This document shows, one piece after another, positions 1 to 8,880 of a stretch of 64,000 nt of DNA. The stretch lies in contig CAVTBE010000011.1 in assembly GCA_963732845.1 (NCBI GenBank), positions 305,237 to 369,236 of the forward strand, in the 5' to 3' direction. How positions within the stretch are numbered: the first letter of the stretch is position 1; each line of letters opens with the position of its first letter. Under the pieces are notes generated by a model, which was not told the DNA's origin, searched no databases, and was given only the letters and a program-made list of their open reading frames with translations. The translations under genes and the position numbers were made by a program. Source of the stretch: CAVSRC01 sp963732845 (GTDB taxonomy: Bacteria > Pseudomonadota > Alphaproteobacteria > Rhizobiales > Kaistiaceae).

Positions 1-216
1 GTACCGGCCAATGTGCGCCATCTGATCAACTTCTATGGCGCGACCGACGGCGTCGGAAAGAAGCTGGCCGGCGGCAAGGGCTTCCATGGCAAGCTCGAAA
101 ACATCAACATCGACAAGCTGAACGAGGCCATCGGCCATCTCAACATCGAGAAACAGCCGGTCTTCCACAAGCGCGTCATCGCCGAGGTGCTGCGGCTCTA
201 CGGCCGCAGGTCGTAG
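1..216 (+). CDS. C-terminal fragment of an unidentified protein, possibly an alpha/beta hydrolase
   Basis: The reading frame is open from the first base and ends at TAG 214-216, leaving 71 residues; the start lies outside the window. The fragment has a short strand/loop (VRHLINFYGATDG) and a later GHLNIEKQ segment whose histidine sits where alpha/beta hydrolases place the catalytic His, followed by a terminal helix. That resemblance is weak, and the function is not established. It converges on the yehW-like gene with a 3-base gap, so it belongs to a different transcription unit. Confidence 0.6.
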   Translation, partial: VPANVRHLINFYGATDGVGKKLAGGKGFHGKLENINIDKLNEAIGHLNIEKQPVFHKRVIAEVLRLYGRRS

Positions 217-219
217 GCT

Positions 220-990
220 CTAGCTCCTGCCCGATGCGCGGCCGAGCCGCGCGTCGGCGAGTGCGAAGAGCTGGTCGGTGGCGATGGCCAGCAGGCCGAC
301 CACGATCGCGCCCTGAATCACATAGGCCGTGTTCGAGCCCGACAGGCCCTCGATGATCGGCGAGCCGAGGCTGAGGGCGCCGACGGTCGAGCCGATCGCC
401 GCGGTGCCGATATTGATGATCACCGAGGTGCGCACGCCGGCGAGGATCACCGGTGCGGCGAGCGGCAGTTCCACCCACAGGAGCTTCTGGCGGGGCGTCA
501 GCCCCATCCCCTCGGCGGCGCCGAGCGCCGACGGCGATACGCCACGCAGGCCGGCGATGGTGTTGTCGACGACGGGCAGGATGCCATAGGCGATCAGTGC
601 CACCACCGTGGGCCCGGCACCATAGCCGACCAGCGGTACGGCGATGGCGAGCACGGCCGCCGGCGGAAAGGTCTGGCCGATGGCAGTGATGGTGTCGAGG
701 ATGCCGGCGAAATCGCGGCCGGCCCGGCGGGTGACGAAGACGCCGGCGGCGACGCCGGCGATGACCACCGGAACGGTGGCGGCGAGCACCAGGCCGATGT
801 GCCAGAGGGTCAGGGTGAGGAAGCTAGCGCGGGTATAGACCGGGCGCTCCAGCGCCGGAAACCAGGCGTGGAACAACGGCTGCAGCGCCGGCATGCCGAA
901 GACCAGCGCCACCAGCAGCGCCGTCGGCAGGAGCGCCAGCGCCAGACGGCCTGACTGTCCGGGGCCGGGCAAGGCCGCCGTGGCGTTCAA
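220..990 (-). CDS. yehW: Glycine betaine/osmoprotectant ABC transporter permease (YehW type)
   Basis: Inner-membrane permease of a betaine-type importer, 256 aa against 243 in E. coli YehW. It has about six hydrophobic segments and the BPD_transp_1 loop (EGMGLTPRQ...ELPLAAPVI), the EAA contact for the ATPase. The start is TTG at 988-990: it overlaps the TGA of the preceding ATPase gene (TTGA), has GAGGAGAG just upstream, and the upstream extension in this frame is unlike any permease. It is the last gene of the four-gene yehZ-Y-X-W order, whose order and lengths match the E. coli operon (305, 385, 308, 243 aa). Function is known for that family; exact substrate here is inferred. Confidence 0.85.
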   Translation of the reverse strand: MNATAALPGPGQSGRLALALLPTALLVALVFGMPALQPLFHAWFPALERPVYTRASFLTLTLWHIGLVLAATVPVVIAGVAAGVFVTRRAGRDFAGILDTITAIGQTFPPAAVLAIAVPLVGYGAGPTVVALIAYGILPVVDNTIAGLRGVSPSALGAAEGMGLTPRQKLLWVELPLAAPVILAGVRTSVIINIGTAAIGSTVGALSLGSPIIEGLSGSNTAYVIQGAIVVGLLAIATDQLFALADARLGRASGRS

Positions 991-1919
991 GGCTCTCTCC
1001 TCAGAAGATCGCCGAGGCCGATGGCGCCCTGCGGTTGACCCGCTTTGTCGACGACCGGCAGGGCGTCGCGGCCGGTGCCGAGCATGCGGGCGAGCGCCAT
1101 GTCGAGGTGTTCGTCGCCGCCGATGGGCGGTCCCTCGGCACTCTTTCCCCGCGAGAACCAATCGCGCACACGGCGCACCTTGAGAAGGCGGAGGCTGGCC
1201 GCCTCGCCGCCGACCAGGGCGCGGACGAAATCGTTGGCGGGATTGGCGAGCACCGCCTCCGGCGTGGCGTTCTGCACCACCTTGCCTTCGTCGAAGACGA
1301 CGATGCGCTGGCCGAGACGGACCGCCTCGTCGATGTCGTGGGTGACCATCAGGATGGTCTTGCCGGTCGCCGCGTGGACGCGGATCATCTCGGTCTGCAG
1401 CGTGTCGCGGGTGACGGCATCAAGGGCGCCGAAGGGCTCGTCCATGAGCAGGATGTTGGGATCGGCGGCGAGCGCGCGGGCCAGGCCGATGCGCTGCTGC
1501 TGACCGCCGGAGAGCTGATGCGGGTGGCGGTCGCGGAAGGTCGCCGGGTCGAGCTCGACCAGCGTCATCAGCTCGTCGATGCGCGCATCGATGCGCTTCT
1601 TCGGCCAGCCGAGCAGGCGCGGCACGGTGGCGATGTTGTCGCCGACGCTCCAATGGGGGAACAGGCCGATCGACTGGATGACATAGCCGAGGCGGCGGCG
1701 CAGCACGACCGGGTCGAGAGTGGCGATGTCGTCGTCGTCGATACGGATCGTGCCGCTGTCCGGTGCAATGAGCCGGTTGACGAGACGCAACGCGGTCGAC
1801 TTGCCGGCGCCGGAGGGGCCGACCAGCATGCAGAATTCGTGGCTCGCGACGGTGAAGGAGGCGTCGTCGAGAGCGCCGTGGCCGTGGAAGGTCTTGGTGA
1901 TGTTTTCGAATGAAATCAT
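987..1919 (-). CDS. yehX: Glycine betaine/osmoprotectant ABC transporter ATP-binding protein (YehX type)
   Basis: Cytoplasmic ATPase of the importer, 310 aa. Walker A GPSGAGKST at 34-42, signature LSGGQ at 136-140, Walker B ILLMDEP at 156-162 and the switch His in MVTHD are all present, so it should be active. A C-terminal extension of about 70 residues resembles the single degenerate CBS-like tail (DALPVVDKAGQPQGAIGLGD) of OpuCA/ProV proteins, which in that family can sense ionic strength. The ATG overlaps the stop of the upstream permease gene (ATGA), and its own stop overlaps the TTG of yehW, so translation is probably coupled. Confidence 0.9.
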   Translation of the reverse strand: MISFENITKTFHGHGALDDASFTVASHEFCMLVGPSGAGKSTALRLVNRLIAPDSGTIRIDDDDIATLDPVVLRRRLGYVIQSIGLFPHWSVGDNIATVPRLLGWPKKRIDARIDELMTLVELDPATFRDRHPHQLSGGQQQRIGLARALAADPNILLMDEPFGALDAVTRDTLQTEMIRVHAATGKTILMVTHDIDEAVRLGQRIVVFDEGKVVQNATPEAVLANPANDFVRALVGGEAASLRLLKVRRVRDWFSRGKSAEGPPIGGDEHLDMALARMLGTGRDALPVVDKAGQPQGAIGLGDLLRREP

Positions 1920-3076
1920 GGGTTTATGGCCCGGGTCGCGGCGAGAGTCAGGAGGCGGAGAAGGATGTCGGCGGCGAGCGCCAGAAGGATGGCGGAGAGC
2001 GCGCCGAGAAGCACCAGGTCGGTCGCGGTCTGGCCGAGGCCGATGAAGACGAAGCTGCCGAAGCCGCCGGCGCCGATGAGAGCAGCGACGACCGCCAGCC
2101 CGACGAGCTGGACGGTGACGATGCGCAGGCCCGCCAGTAGAACCGGCAGGCCAAGCGGGATCGACACCCAGGCCATGATCTGGAACGGCGTCATGCCCAT
2201 GCCGCGAGCGGTATCGATGGCCGACGGCGGCACGCTCTTCAGGCCGGCCTCGGTGTTGCGGGCGACCGGCAGCAGTCCGTAGAGGGTGAGCGCGATCAAG
2301 GCCGGCGTGAAGCCGATGCCGCGCACGCCGAGGGTGCGCAACAGCGGCAGCCAGTCGGAGAGCATGGTGAGCGGTCCGATGAGCAGGCCGAAAAGGGCGA
2401 TGGAGGGGACGGTCTGGATGAGGTTCAGGACCGAGAAGATGCGGCCCGAACGTTCCGGCCGGGTGCTCGCCAGAACGCCGAGCGGCACGCCGATGGCGAG
2501 CGCCAGCGCCAGGGAGACGAGCACCAGAACGATGTGGCGGACGAGCGCGAGATTGTATTCGTCCCGGCGGATCGACCATTCGTGGACCAGCGACAGGTCG
2601 TTGAACCATCCGCGCGCGGCGAGCCCCGCCAGAACGACGAAGATGCCCAGGCCGACGAGGCTGTGGAGCCAGATGGCACTGCGAAAGCGCCTGAGGCTCT
2701 CGGCGATCGCGAGGGCCGAGGCGACCAGGACGAGCCAGAAGGCACCGCCCAGCGACACGCGCGCCGCGCTGCTCGTCGCGGCCGCAATGAGATGAGTCGC
2801 GGCGGCGCCGGCCGCGATGAAATCGGCCAGCAGCAGCAGCACGGCGCCGACGAGTGTGATCGCTTCGCCGAGCCAGCGCGAGCGCCACAGCGCACCGGCG
2901 ATGAGAGCCATGAAACCGGCGGCCATCGCCGCCGCCGACAGCGGCGCGTCGGCATTCCACAGGGCGATTGCCTTCGGCGTCAGGATGCGGTTCGGCGAGA
3001 AGCCGACGAAACCGAGTCCGAGAACGCCCGACAGGGCGACCGCGACAAGGAAAAAGGTGACCTTGTTGAAGGCCAC
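1916..3076 (-). CDS. yehY: Glycine betaine/osmoprotectant ABC transporter permease, long form (YehY type)
   Basis: 386 aa, against 385 in E. coli YehY. The N-terminal half adds several hydrophobic segments (residues about 5-25, 45-60, 70-95, 130-150) to the usual permease core, a hallmark of YehY. The core carries the EAA-type loop (TARGMGMTPFQ...IPLGLPVLLAG). The start is GTG at 3074-3076, preceded by AGGGGAGAG at very short spacing; no better in-frame start is visible. It lies 65 bases after the binding-protein gene, and its stop overlaps the yehX start. Confidence 0.88.
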   Translation of the reverse strand: MAFNKVTFFLVAVALSGVLGLGFVGFSPNRILTPKAIALWNADAPLSAAAMAAGFMALIAGALWRSRWLGEAITLVGAVLLLLADFIAAGAAATHLIAAATSSAARVSLGGAFWLVLVASALAIAESLRRFRSAIWLHSLVGLGIFVVLAGLAARGWFNDLSLVHEWSIRRDEYNLALVRHIVLVLVSLALALAIGVPLGVLASTRPERSGRIFSVLNLIQTVPSIALFGLLIGPLTMLSDWLPLLRTLGVRGIGFTPALIALTLYGLLPVARNTEAGLKSVPPSAIDTARGMGMTPFQIMAWVSIPLGLPVLLAGLRIVTVQLVGLAVVAALIGAGGFGSFVFIGLGQTATDLVLLGALSAILLALAADILLRLLTLAATRAINP

Positions 3077-3141
3077 CTCTCCCCTTGCATCATCTGCATT
3101 CGCTCCGTTGGCCGGACGCGCCCGGCCGTTTTCGGTCGCGG

Positions 3142-4059
3142 TTATTTGAGGAATCCCTTCTCGGTCAGGTAGTCCGCCGCGACCTTCTTGGCGTCCTCGC
3201 CATCGACCGCGATCTTGGCATTGAGGGTCTGCAGGGTTTCCAGCGACAGCGACGTGAAGACCGGATCGAGCAGGTCCTTGATCTGCGGATACTTGTCGAG
3301 GGTTTCCTGGCGCACGGTGGGCGCCGGCTCATAGACCGCCTGCACGCCCTTGGTGTCGGTCATCACGACCAGACCGAGCGCGGCGAGCTGCCCGTCGGTG
3401 CCGTAGGCCATGGCGGCATTGACGCCGGAGGTCTGCTCGGCGGCCGCCTTCTCGGTGGCAGCGGTGTCGCCGCCGGAGAAGACGAGGAGCTGGTCGGCGG
3501 TCAGCTTGAAGCCATAGGCCTCCTGGAAGCCGGGGAGGGCGGCCGGGCTCTCGACGAACTCGGCGGAGCCGGCGAGCTTCACCTTGCCGCCACCGGCAAC
3601 CCACTTGCCGAAGTCGTCCATGGTCTTGAGGTTGTTCTTCTCGGCCACGTCCTTGCGCACGGCAATGGCCCAGGTGTTGTTGGCCGGGGCCGGCTGCAGC
3701 CAGACGATATTGTTGGCCTTGTCGAGCTCCTTGGCCTTTTCATAGGCCTTTGCCGCATTCTTCCACGCCGGATCGTCCGGCACGCTGAAGAAGAAGCCGG
3801 CATTGCCAGTGTATTCCGGATAGATGTCGACCTCGCCGGAGATGAGCGCGGTGCGCACGATCTTGGTCGGCCCGAGCTGGACCTTGTTCTCGGTCGGGAT
3901 GCCGGCGTGATCGAGCACCTGCAGGATCATGTTGCCGAGGAGCCCGCCCTCGGTGTCGATCTTGGAGGCAACCACGACGGTGCCGCCGGCGGCGAGTGCC
4001 GGGCCGGCGAGCAGGCTGAGGCCGAGCGCGGCGGTGGCGATCTTCAATGCAAATTTCAT
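3142..4059 (-). CDS. yehZ: Periplasmic glycine betaine/osmoprotectant-binding protein (OsmF/YehZ type)
   Basis: 305 aa, the same length as E. coli OsmF. A classical signal peptide ends near ALA at 21-23. The mature protein has the OpuAC/ProX-type fold signature: KIDTEGGLLGNMI near the start, VDIYPEYTGN in the middle (ligand pocket region) and a closing LNAKIAVDGEDAKKVAADYL. ATG 4057-4059 has GGAGGA eight bases upstream. It is the first gene of the yehZYXW-type run; E. coli OsmF is a low-affinity betaine system induced by osmotic stress, but no sigma-S type promoter could be identified here. Confidence 0.88.
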   Translation of the reverse strand: MKFALKIATAALGLSLLAGPALAAGGTVVVASKIDTEGGLLGNMILQVLDHAGIPTENKVQLGPTKIVRTALISGEVDIYPEYTGNAGFFFSVPDDPAWKNAAKAYEKAKELDKANNIVWLQPAPANNTWAIAVRKDVAEKNNLKTMDDFGKWVAGGGKVKLAGSAEFVESPAALPGFQEAYGFKLTADQLLVFSGGDTAATEKAAAEQTSGVNAAMAYGTDGQLAALGLVVMTDTKGVQAVYEPAPTVRQETLDKYPQIKDLLDPVFTSLSLETLQTLNAKIAVDGEDAKKVAADYLTEKGFLK

Positions 4060-4473
4060 GAGACATGTCCTCCGTTGGCGGCGCGGCCGAAGCGGGCGGA
4101 AATGCCCCTACGCAAGCCGCAGCAATCGTCACAATCCGTTTCCGCGGCAACCCGCCGGTCTGAACGACGGTATGCTAGCCGCCGGAAAAACCGGCGACGC
4201 GCGCGGAAGATAGGTTCGGTCTTGATGAAGTCAAAAACACAAACGCGTTGATATCCATGCCGGCGCCGGTCCACCGACTCCATCGGGCGTTCCCTGTCTT
4301 TGGATGTTGCTCCTGGGTCCTCCACTGCGCGCTCGACAGCGCGTGAGGGGCGAATCCCGCCTGTGACGCCCGCCGGGGCCTCGCGGGAAGCAACTTTTCG
4401 GGCTCATTCCCGGCACGAACGGCCGTCGAACCAAGCGACAAGAACCGGGCCCCGAACAAGCGACGGCGGGCCC

Positions 4474-4501
4474 AGCATAGGGATCGGGCGATCAATGTCA
4501 A
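4474..4501 (-). promoter_or_regulatory. Sigma-70-like promoter upstream of yehZ
   Basis: Read on the minus strand, TTGACA (4496-4501) and TATGCT (4474-4479) are separated by 16 bases. The -35 box is perfect and the -10 box matches at four of six positions. Transcription would start near 4467 and run about 400 bases before the yehZ ATG, unless a second promoter lies closer. Found by eye only. Confidence 0.45.
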
Positions 4502-4575
4502 AAACCGCGCGCGTTCGGGTTGTTCGCTGCTGACAGATTTGGGCCTGACGGGCGGTCGGGCAGGGGCTGCCGTCG

Positions 4576-4629
4576 ATCCTTCGAGGCTCCCCCGACATAG
4601 GTCCGGGGGAGCACCTCAGAATGAGGGAA
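4576..4629. repeat. Rhizobial-type palindromic repeat (REP-like)
   Basis: A head ATCCTTCGAGGCTCCCCC and a tail GGGGGAGCACCTCAGAATGAGG form an imperfect hairpin. The ends match the common alphaproteobacterial palindrome that begins CCTCA..CTGAGG and ends CGAAGGAT. It sits 24 bases beyond the stop of the TtuC-like gene and may also serve as a transcription stop or mRNA end stabiliser. Confidence 0.6.
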
Positions 4630-4652
4630 GGGCACCGAGCTGCCTGCAGCGA

Positions 4653-5735
4653 TCAGCCCTGACCCTCCTCGATTGCCCGGCAGACGGCGGCGGTGACCTC
4701 CGCCGTGGTTGCCGTTCCGCCGAGATCGGGCGTTCTCGGGCCGGTGCGGGTGACCGCCTCGATGGCCGCCATCAGGCGGCGGGCGGCGCTGGTCTCGCCG
4801 AGGTGTTCGAGCATCATGACGCTCGACCAGTAGGTGGCGACCGGGTTGGCGGTGCCCCTGCCGACGAGGTCGAAGGCTGAGCCGTGGATCGGCTCGAACA
4901 TGGAGGGGAACTTGCGCTCGGGGTTGAGGTTGGCGGTGGGGGCGATGCCGACGCTGCCGGCAAGGGCGGCGGCGAGATCGGAGAGGATATCGGCATGGAG
5001 GTTGGTGGCGACGATGGTGTCGAGGCTCTCCGGCCGGTTGACCATGCGCATGGTCATGGCGTCGACCAACTCGCGGTCGATGGCCACGTCCGGATAGTCG
5101 CGGGCGACCGCGAAAAAGACCTCGTCCCACAGCACCATGCCGAAGCGCTGGGCATTGGACTTGGTGACCAGAGTCAGGTGCTTGTCCGGGCGCGAGCGGG
5201 CGAGATCGAAGGCGAAGCGATGGATGCGTTCGACCCCGGCGCGCGTGAAGATCGAGACCTCGGTGGCGATTTCGTGCGGTGCCCCGCGATGGCTGCGCCC
5301 GCCCTGGCCGGAATATTCGCCCTCCGAATTCTCGCGCACTATCACCCAGTCGAGGCCGGCGGAATCGCGCAAGGGGCTGACAATGCCGGGTAGAACGCGG
5401 GTCGGGCGGACATTGGCGTATTGATCGAGGCCCTGGCAGATGGCGAGCCTGAGACCCCAGAGCGAGACGTGATCAGGCACGTCCTGGCTGCCGACGGCGC
5501 CGAAGAGGATGGCGTCGTGGGCGCGGAGTTGGTCGAGGGCGTCGTCGGGCAGATAGCTGCCTTCCTCAAGATAGCGCGCCGAGTTCCAGTCGAGCGACGT
5601 CCAGGCGAGGCCGAAGGCACCCGTGCTTGCTGCCAGCCGGTCGAGCACTTCCATCGCCGCGGCGACCACTTCCGGGCCGATGCCGTCGCCGCCGATGGCG
5701 GCAATTCGATACTGGTTGGTGGGGGAGGATGTCAT
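4653..5735 (-). CDS. ttuC: Tartrate dehydrogenase/decarboxylase / D-malate dehydrogenase
   Basis: 360 aa NAD-dependent beta-decarboxylating dehydrogenase of the isocitrate/isopropylmalate family; the TtuC/DmlA branch oxidises tartrate or decarboxylates D-malate to pyruvate. Visible are GGDGIGPEV at 15-23, YANVRPTRVLPG, the active-site region VRENSEGEYSGQGG, and the NAD-binding tail NPERKFPSMFEPIHGSAFD. The start ATG 5733-5735 (MTSSPTNQ) lacks a strong ribosome site, but upstream residues are not family-like. It stands 43 bases after the D-lactate-type dehydrogenase gene on the same strand, so the two may be co-transcribed. Substrate preference among tartrate, D-malate and related acids cannot be read from sequence. 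Confidence 0.85.
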   Translation of the reverse strand: MTSSPTNQYRIAAIGGDGIGPEVVAAAMEVLDRLAASTGAFGLAWTSLDWNSARYLEEGSYLPDDALDQLRAHDAILFGAVGSQDVPDHVSLWGLRLAICQGLDQYANVRPTRVLPGIVSPLRDSAGLDWVIVRENSEGEYSGQGGRSHRGAPHEIATEVSIFTRAGVERIHRFAFDLARSRPDKHLTLVTKSNAQRFGMVLWDEVFFAVARDYPDVAIDRELVDAMTMRMVNRPESLDTIVATNLHADILSDLAAALAGSVGIAPTANLNPERKFPSMFEPIHGSAFDLVGRGTANPVATYWSSVMMLEHLGETSAARRLMAAIEAVTRTGPRTPDLGGTATTAEVTAAVCRAIEEGQG

Positions 5736-5778
5736 GGGAGGGGCCCGTAATCTTCGATTGTCGCAATGATACCGCCGG

Positions 5779-6795
5779 TCACGGCCGGGCGGCGACCTCC
5801 TCGTAGAGCACCCGGTTGGGCGAGGCGCGGCCGGCCTCCTCCTCGGCGACATTGGCCATGGTGGTCTCGGCGATCGCCGTCAGCGCCTCTTCGGTGAAGA
5901 AGGCCTGATGGCCGGTGATGAGCACGTTGGGGAAGGTGAGCAGGCGCTGGAAGACGTCGTCCTGGATGATCTCGTTGGAGAGATCCTCGAAGAAGAGGTC
6001 GGCCTCCTGCTCATAGACGTCCAGCGCGACGCCGCCGATCTGGCCGGATTTGAGACCGGCGATCACCGCCTCGGCGTCGATCAGCGCACCGCGGCTGGTG
6101 TTGATCAGGATGACGCCGTGCTTGAGCTTGTTGACCGCTGCCTCGCTGATGAGATGGTGCGTCTGAGGCGTCAGCGGGCAGTGCAGTGAGATGATGTCGG
6201 AGCGGGCGATGAGGTCGTCGATATCGGTGTAGACGACGCCGGCCTCCTTCAGGTCCGCGGCTTCGCTGCGATCGGTGGCCAGCACTTGGCAGCCGAAGCC
6301 GAGGCGGAAGATGCGGGCAACCAGGGCGCCGATGCGCCCGGTGCCGACGATGCCGACGGTCTTGTCGTGAATGTCGTGGCCAATCAGGCCTTCGAGGGCG
6401 AAGTTGTTGTCGCGTACCCTGACCCAGGCGCGGTGGATGCGCCGGTCGAGCGCCAGCAGCAGGCCGACGGTGAACTCGGCGACGGCATGCGGCGAATAGG
6501 CCGGCACGCGCACCACCGTCAGGCCGAGTCGCTCCGCCGCCTCGAGATCGACATTGTTGAAACCGGCGGCGCGCAGCGCGATGAGGCGGGTGCCGCCGGC
6601 GGCCAGTGTCTCCAGCACCGGGGCGTCGAGCGTGTCGTTGACGAAGACGCAGACAGCCGAGAACCCCTCGGCCAGGCGTGCGGTCGCGCGGTCGAGGCGC
6701 GGCTCCAGGAAATCGAGGGTATGGCCGGCCTTGGCGGCGGCCATACCCAGGAAGACGCGGTCGTAGGGCTTGGTGCTGAAGACGGCAATGTGCAT
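5779..6795 (-). CDS. D-isomer 2-hydroxyacid dehydrogenase (D-lactate dehydrogenase type)
   Basis: 338 aa, close to the usual 330 for fermentative D-lactate dehydrogenases. The nucleotide motif GTGRIG lies at 150-155. The catalytic Arg is in NTSRGAL (R234), the Glu in the VYEQEAD segment, and the catalytic His in ITGHQAFFT (H295). It would reduce a 2-oxoacid such as pyruvate with NADH in the cytoplasm. ATG 6793-6795 has GGAG seven bases upstream; an upstream in-frame ATG would add residues unlike the family. It is divergent from the PLP enzyme gene at 6918. Confidence 0.85.
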   Translation of the reverse strand: MHIAVFSTKPYDRVFLGMAAAKAGHTLDFLEPRLDRATARLAEGFSAVCVFVNDTLDAPVLETLAAGGTRLIALRAAGFNNVDLEAAERLGLTVVRVPAYSPHAVAEFTVGLLLALDRRIHRAWVRVRDNNFALEGLIGHDIHDKTVGIVGTGRIGALVARIFRLGFGCQVLATDRSEAADLKEAGVVYTDIDDLIARSDIISLHCPLTPQTHHLISEAAVNKLKHGVILINTSRGALIDAEAVIAGLKSGQIGGVALDVYEQEADLFFEDLSNEIIQDDVFQRLLTFPNVLITGHQAFFTEEALTAIAETTMANVAEEEAGRASPNRVLYEEVAARP

Positions 6796-6917
6796 GTCTC
6801 GGCTCCGCTTGCGGTCGATCCGTCCTTGAGGTAGCGCACCATACGCGAACAACACGGAAATGCGCCCACTGTTCGTCGGCAGGCAGGCATTGGTGCGGGA
6901 AAGAAGGAGCAGGCACG

Positions 6918-7979
6918 ATGTTGGTTGAGGATCTGGATACGCCGGCGGCGGTGGTCGATCTCGACGTTATGGAGGCCAATCTCAGGCGCTGTCAGACCTA
7001 TCTCGACGCCCACGGCCTGGCGCTGCGTCCCCACATCAAGACCCACAAGATCCCAGAGTTCGCGCATCTCCAGCTCAGGCTCGGAGCCAAAGGCATCACC
7101 TGCCAGAAGCTCGGCGAAGCGGAGGTGATGGTCGATGCCGGCATCACCGACATCCTGGTGACCTACAACATCGTCGGCCAGGCCAAGCTCGACCGGCTGG
7201 TGGCCCTGGCTCGCCGCGCCGACATCAAGGTGGTGGCAGATTCGGCCGAGGTGGTGGACGGGCTGTCCGCCACCATGTCTCATGCCGGATTGATTCTGCC
7301 GGTGCTGGTCGAGTGCGACACGGGAGCCGAGCGTTGCGGGGTGGCGACGCCGGCGGCGGCTCTGACGCTGGCCGAGGCGATCGACCACGCCCCGGGGCTC
7401 GCATTCCGCGGGTTGATGACCTTCCCGCCGCGGAGCGCAACCGCAAAAATTCAGGTCTGGCTGGCGGAGGCCGTGGATCTCGCCCGCCGCGCCGGGTTCG
7501 ACGTTGCCGTGGTCAGTAATGGCGGCACGCCCGACCTCTATCATGCCCACGAAGTGAGCGCTGCCACCGAACACCGGCCGGGAACCTACATCTACAGCGA
7601 CCGCTTTCAGGTCGAGATCAACCAACTGGGCACGTGGGACGATTGCGCGCTGCGCGTCCACGCCACGGTCGTGTCGCACACGGCAGCCGATCGCTGCGTC
7701 ATCGATGCCGGGTCAAAAAGCCTGTCCTCCGATCTCCTCGGGCTGCGGCACTACGGCCACATCGTCGGACACCCGGACTGGGAGATCCGGAGCCTGAGCG
7801 AGGAACACGGTCAGGTCCACGTGCCTCCCGGTACGGCGGCGCCGAAGGTCGGCGAGCGCGTTACCATCATCCCCAACCACGTCTGCATGGTGACCAACCT
7901 CACCGACAGGATCACCGCCGTTCGCGAGGGCAGGGTGGAGACTTTCTACGCGGTGTCGGCGCGCGGGAAGGTGCAGTGA
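6918..7979 (+). CDS. D-threonine aldolase / D-serine dehydratase-like PLP enzyme
   Basis: 353 aa, fold-type III PLP enzyme with an alanine-racemase-like N-terminal barrel and a beta C-terminal domain. RPHIKTHK at 37-44 contains the PLP-binding lysine. Near the C terminus, PNHVC gives His321 and Cys323, the HxC metal pair of DSD1-type D-serine dehydratases and metal-dependent D-threonine aldolases. Cleavage or deamination of a D-beta-hydroxy-amino acid (D-threonine, D-serine or beta-hydroxyaspartate) is the family reaction; which one applies is open. AAGGAGCAGG lies upstream of the ATG. It stands alone on the plus strand, divergent from the D-lactate-type dehydrogenase. Confidence 0.8.
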   Translation: MLVEDLDTPAAVVDLDVMEANLRRCQTYLDAHGLALRPHIKTHKIPEFAHLQLRLGAKGITCQKLGEAEVMVDAGITDILVTYNIVGQAKLDRLVALARRADIKVVADSAEVVDGLSATMSHAGLILPVLVECDTGAERCGVATPAAALTLAEAIDHAPGLAFRGLMTFPPRSATAKIQVWLAEAVDLARRAGFDVAVVSNGGTPDLYHAHEVSAATEHRPGTYIYSDRFQVEINQLGTWDDCALRVHATVVSHTAADRCVIDAGSKSLSSDLLGLRHYGHIVGHPDWEIRSLSEEHGQVHVPPGTAAPKVGERVTIIPNHVCMVTNLTDRITAVREGRVETFYAVSARGKVQ

Positions 7980-8009
7980 GGGCCGGGGTCCGCGGCGCGG
8001 CCTCGGACT

Positions 8010-8864
8010 CTAGGACGTTGCGGGTTGAGATGTTGCGGTCTTCGTGCGCCGTGCGGCGCGGCGCTCGCGCTGATCGCGCTGATGAAGGAACTCGCGCACG
8101 TCGCCCAGCGAATCGGTGAGGAGCGCGCGCATCCGTTCGCGCGCCAGCTCCGGCTCACCGTCGCGGATCGCGTGGAACACGGCGCCGTGCTGCGCCAGGC
8201 GATTGTCGCGGATGCGGGCGGCGCCTTCCCAGCTCAGCTTGAAGGTGCTGGTCAACGCGGCATAGATGAGGCTGCCAAGCGCGCCGATGAAATGATTGTT
8301 GGTGGCATTGAGGATGCCGAGGTGGAAGCGCAGATCGGCGCTGATCAGGTCGCCGCTGCCGTCCTTGCAGCGCTCCATCTCTGCGAAGGCCGTGCCGATC
8401 TGCTCGATGGTCGCCTGCGAGCGAGCCATGGCGGCGAGCGCCGCCGCTTCCGGCTCGACCATGTGGCGCAGGGTATAGAGCTCGGAGATGAACTCCTCGT
8501 TGGGCACTGCCTCCAGGTGCCAGGTGAGCACCTCCGGGTCGAGCATGTTCCAGTCGGCTTTGGGGCGAACGCGGGTGCCGATCTTGGGGCGCGGCAGGAT
8601 GAGTCCCTTGGCGGCGAGTACGCTGTAGGCCTCGCGCAGCGCCGTGCGCGACACCGCGAAGCGCGAGCGCATCTCAGCCTCGTTGGGCAGCAGGGTGCCC
8701 GGCGGAAAGACGCCGGCGACGATCTCGCAGCCAACCTTGTGGGCGATGTAGGCGTAGACGTTGCGCTCGATGAAGGCACCCCCCTTGTCGCGTTCGGACG
8801 GTGCGTCGGCCCGCAGGGGCTTCAGCTTCGAAATGAGGCGGGCATGGCGGCTCGACTGCGGCAT
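8010..8864 (-). CDS. GntR-family regulator with FCD ligand domain
   Basis: 284 aa. The winged helix-turn-helix is at about 35-95 (LLPNEAEMRSRFAVSRTALREA), followed by an all-helical FCD domain with the expected metal-ligand histidines (ADLRFHLGILNATNNH, AQHGAVFHAI). FCD regulators often bind sugar acids or sugars. ATG 8862-8864 has a strong AGGAGG site. It follows yjfF by 16 bases on the same strand and ends the sugar-importer run, so it probably controls ytfQRT-yjfF and perhaps ara/gal genes; that role is inferred from position. The C terminus ends in a basic, Arg-rich tail. Confidence 0.85.
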   Translation of the reverse strand: MPQSSRHARLISKLKPLRADAPSERDKGGAFIERNVYAYIAHKVGCEIVAGVFPPGTLLPNEAEMRSRFAVSRTALREAYSVLAAKGLILPRPKIGTRVRPKADWNMLDPEVLTWHLEAVPNEEFISELYTLRHMVEPEAAALAAMARSQATIEQIGTAFAEMERCKDGSGDLISADLRFHLGILNATNNHFIGALGSLIYAALTSTFKLSWEGAARIRDNRLAQHGAVFHAIRDGEPELARERMRALLTDSLGDVREFLHQRDQRERRAARRTKTATSQPATS

Positions 8865-8880
8865 GGCGCCTCCTATCCTC

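Larger units (their letters stand above)
4060..4652. other. 593-base gap without a credible gene
   Basis: No reading frame here has coding character on either strand. It contains a leftward promoter (4474-4501), which would give yehZ a leader of about 400 bases, and a palindromic repeat (4576-4629) just past the stop of the TtuC-like gene. The GC-rich stretch 4260-4440 can pair with itself in several ways, but no known riboswitch consensus was recognised. Confidence 0.6.

Noticed and set aside
2425..2960. Second gene overlapping the yehY N-terminal region
   Set aside because: Ser/Arg/Ala-rich out-of-frame translation of membrane helices; no ribosome site or family resemblance.
4260..4440. 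Glycine or other riboswitch in the yehZ leader
   Set aside because: Foldable and GC-rich, but no conserved aptamer core could be matched by eye.
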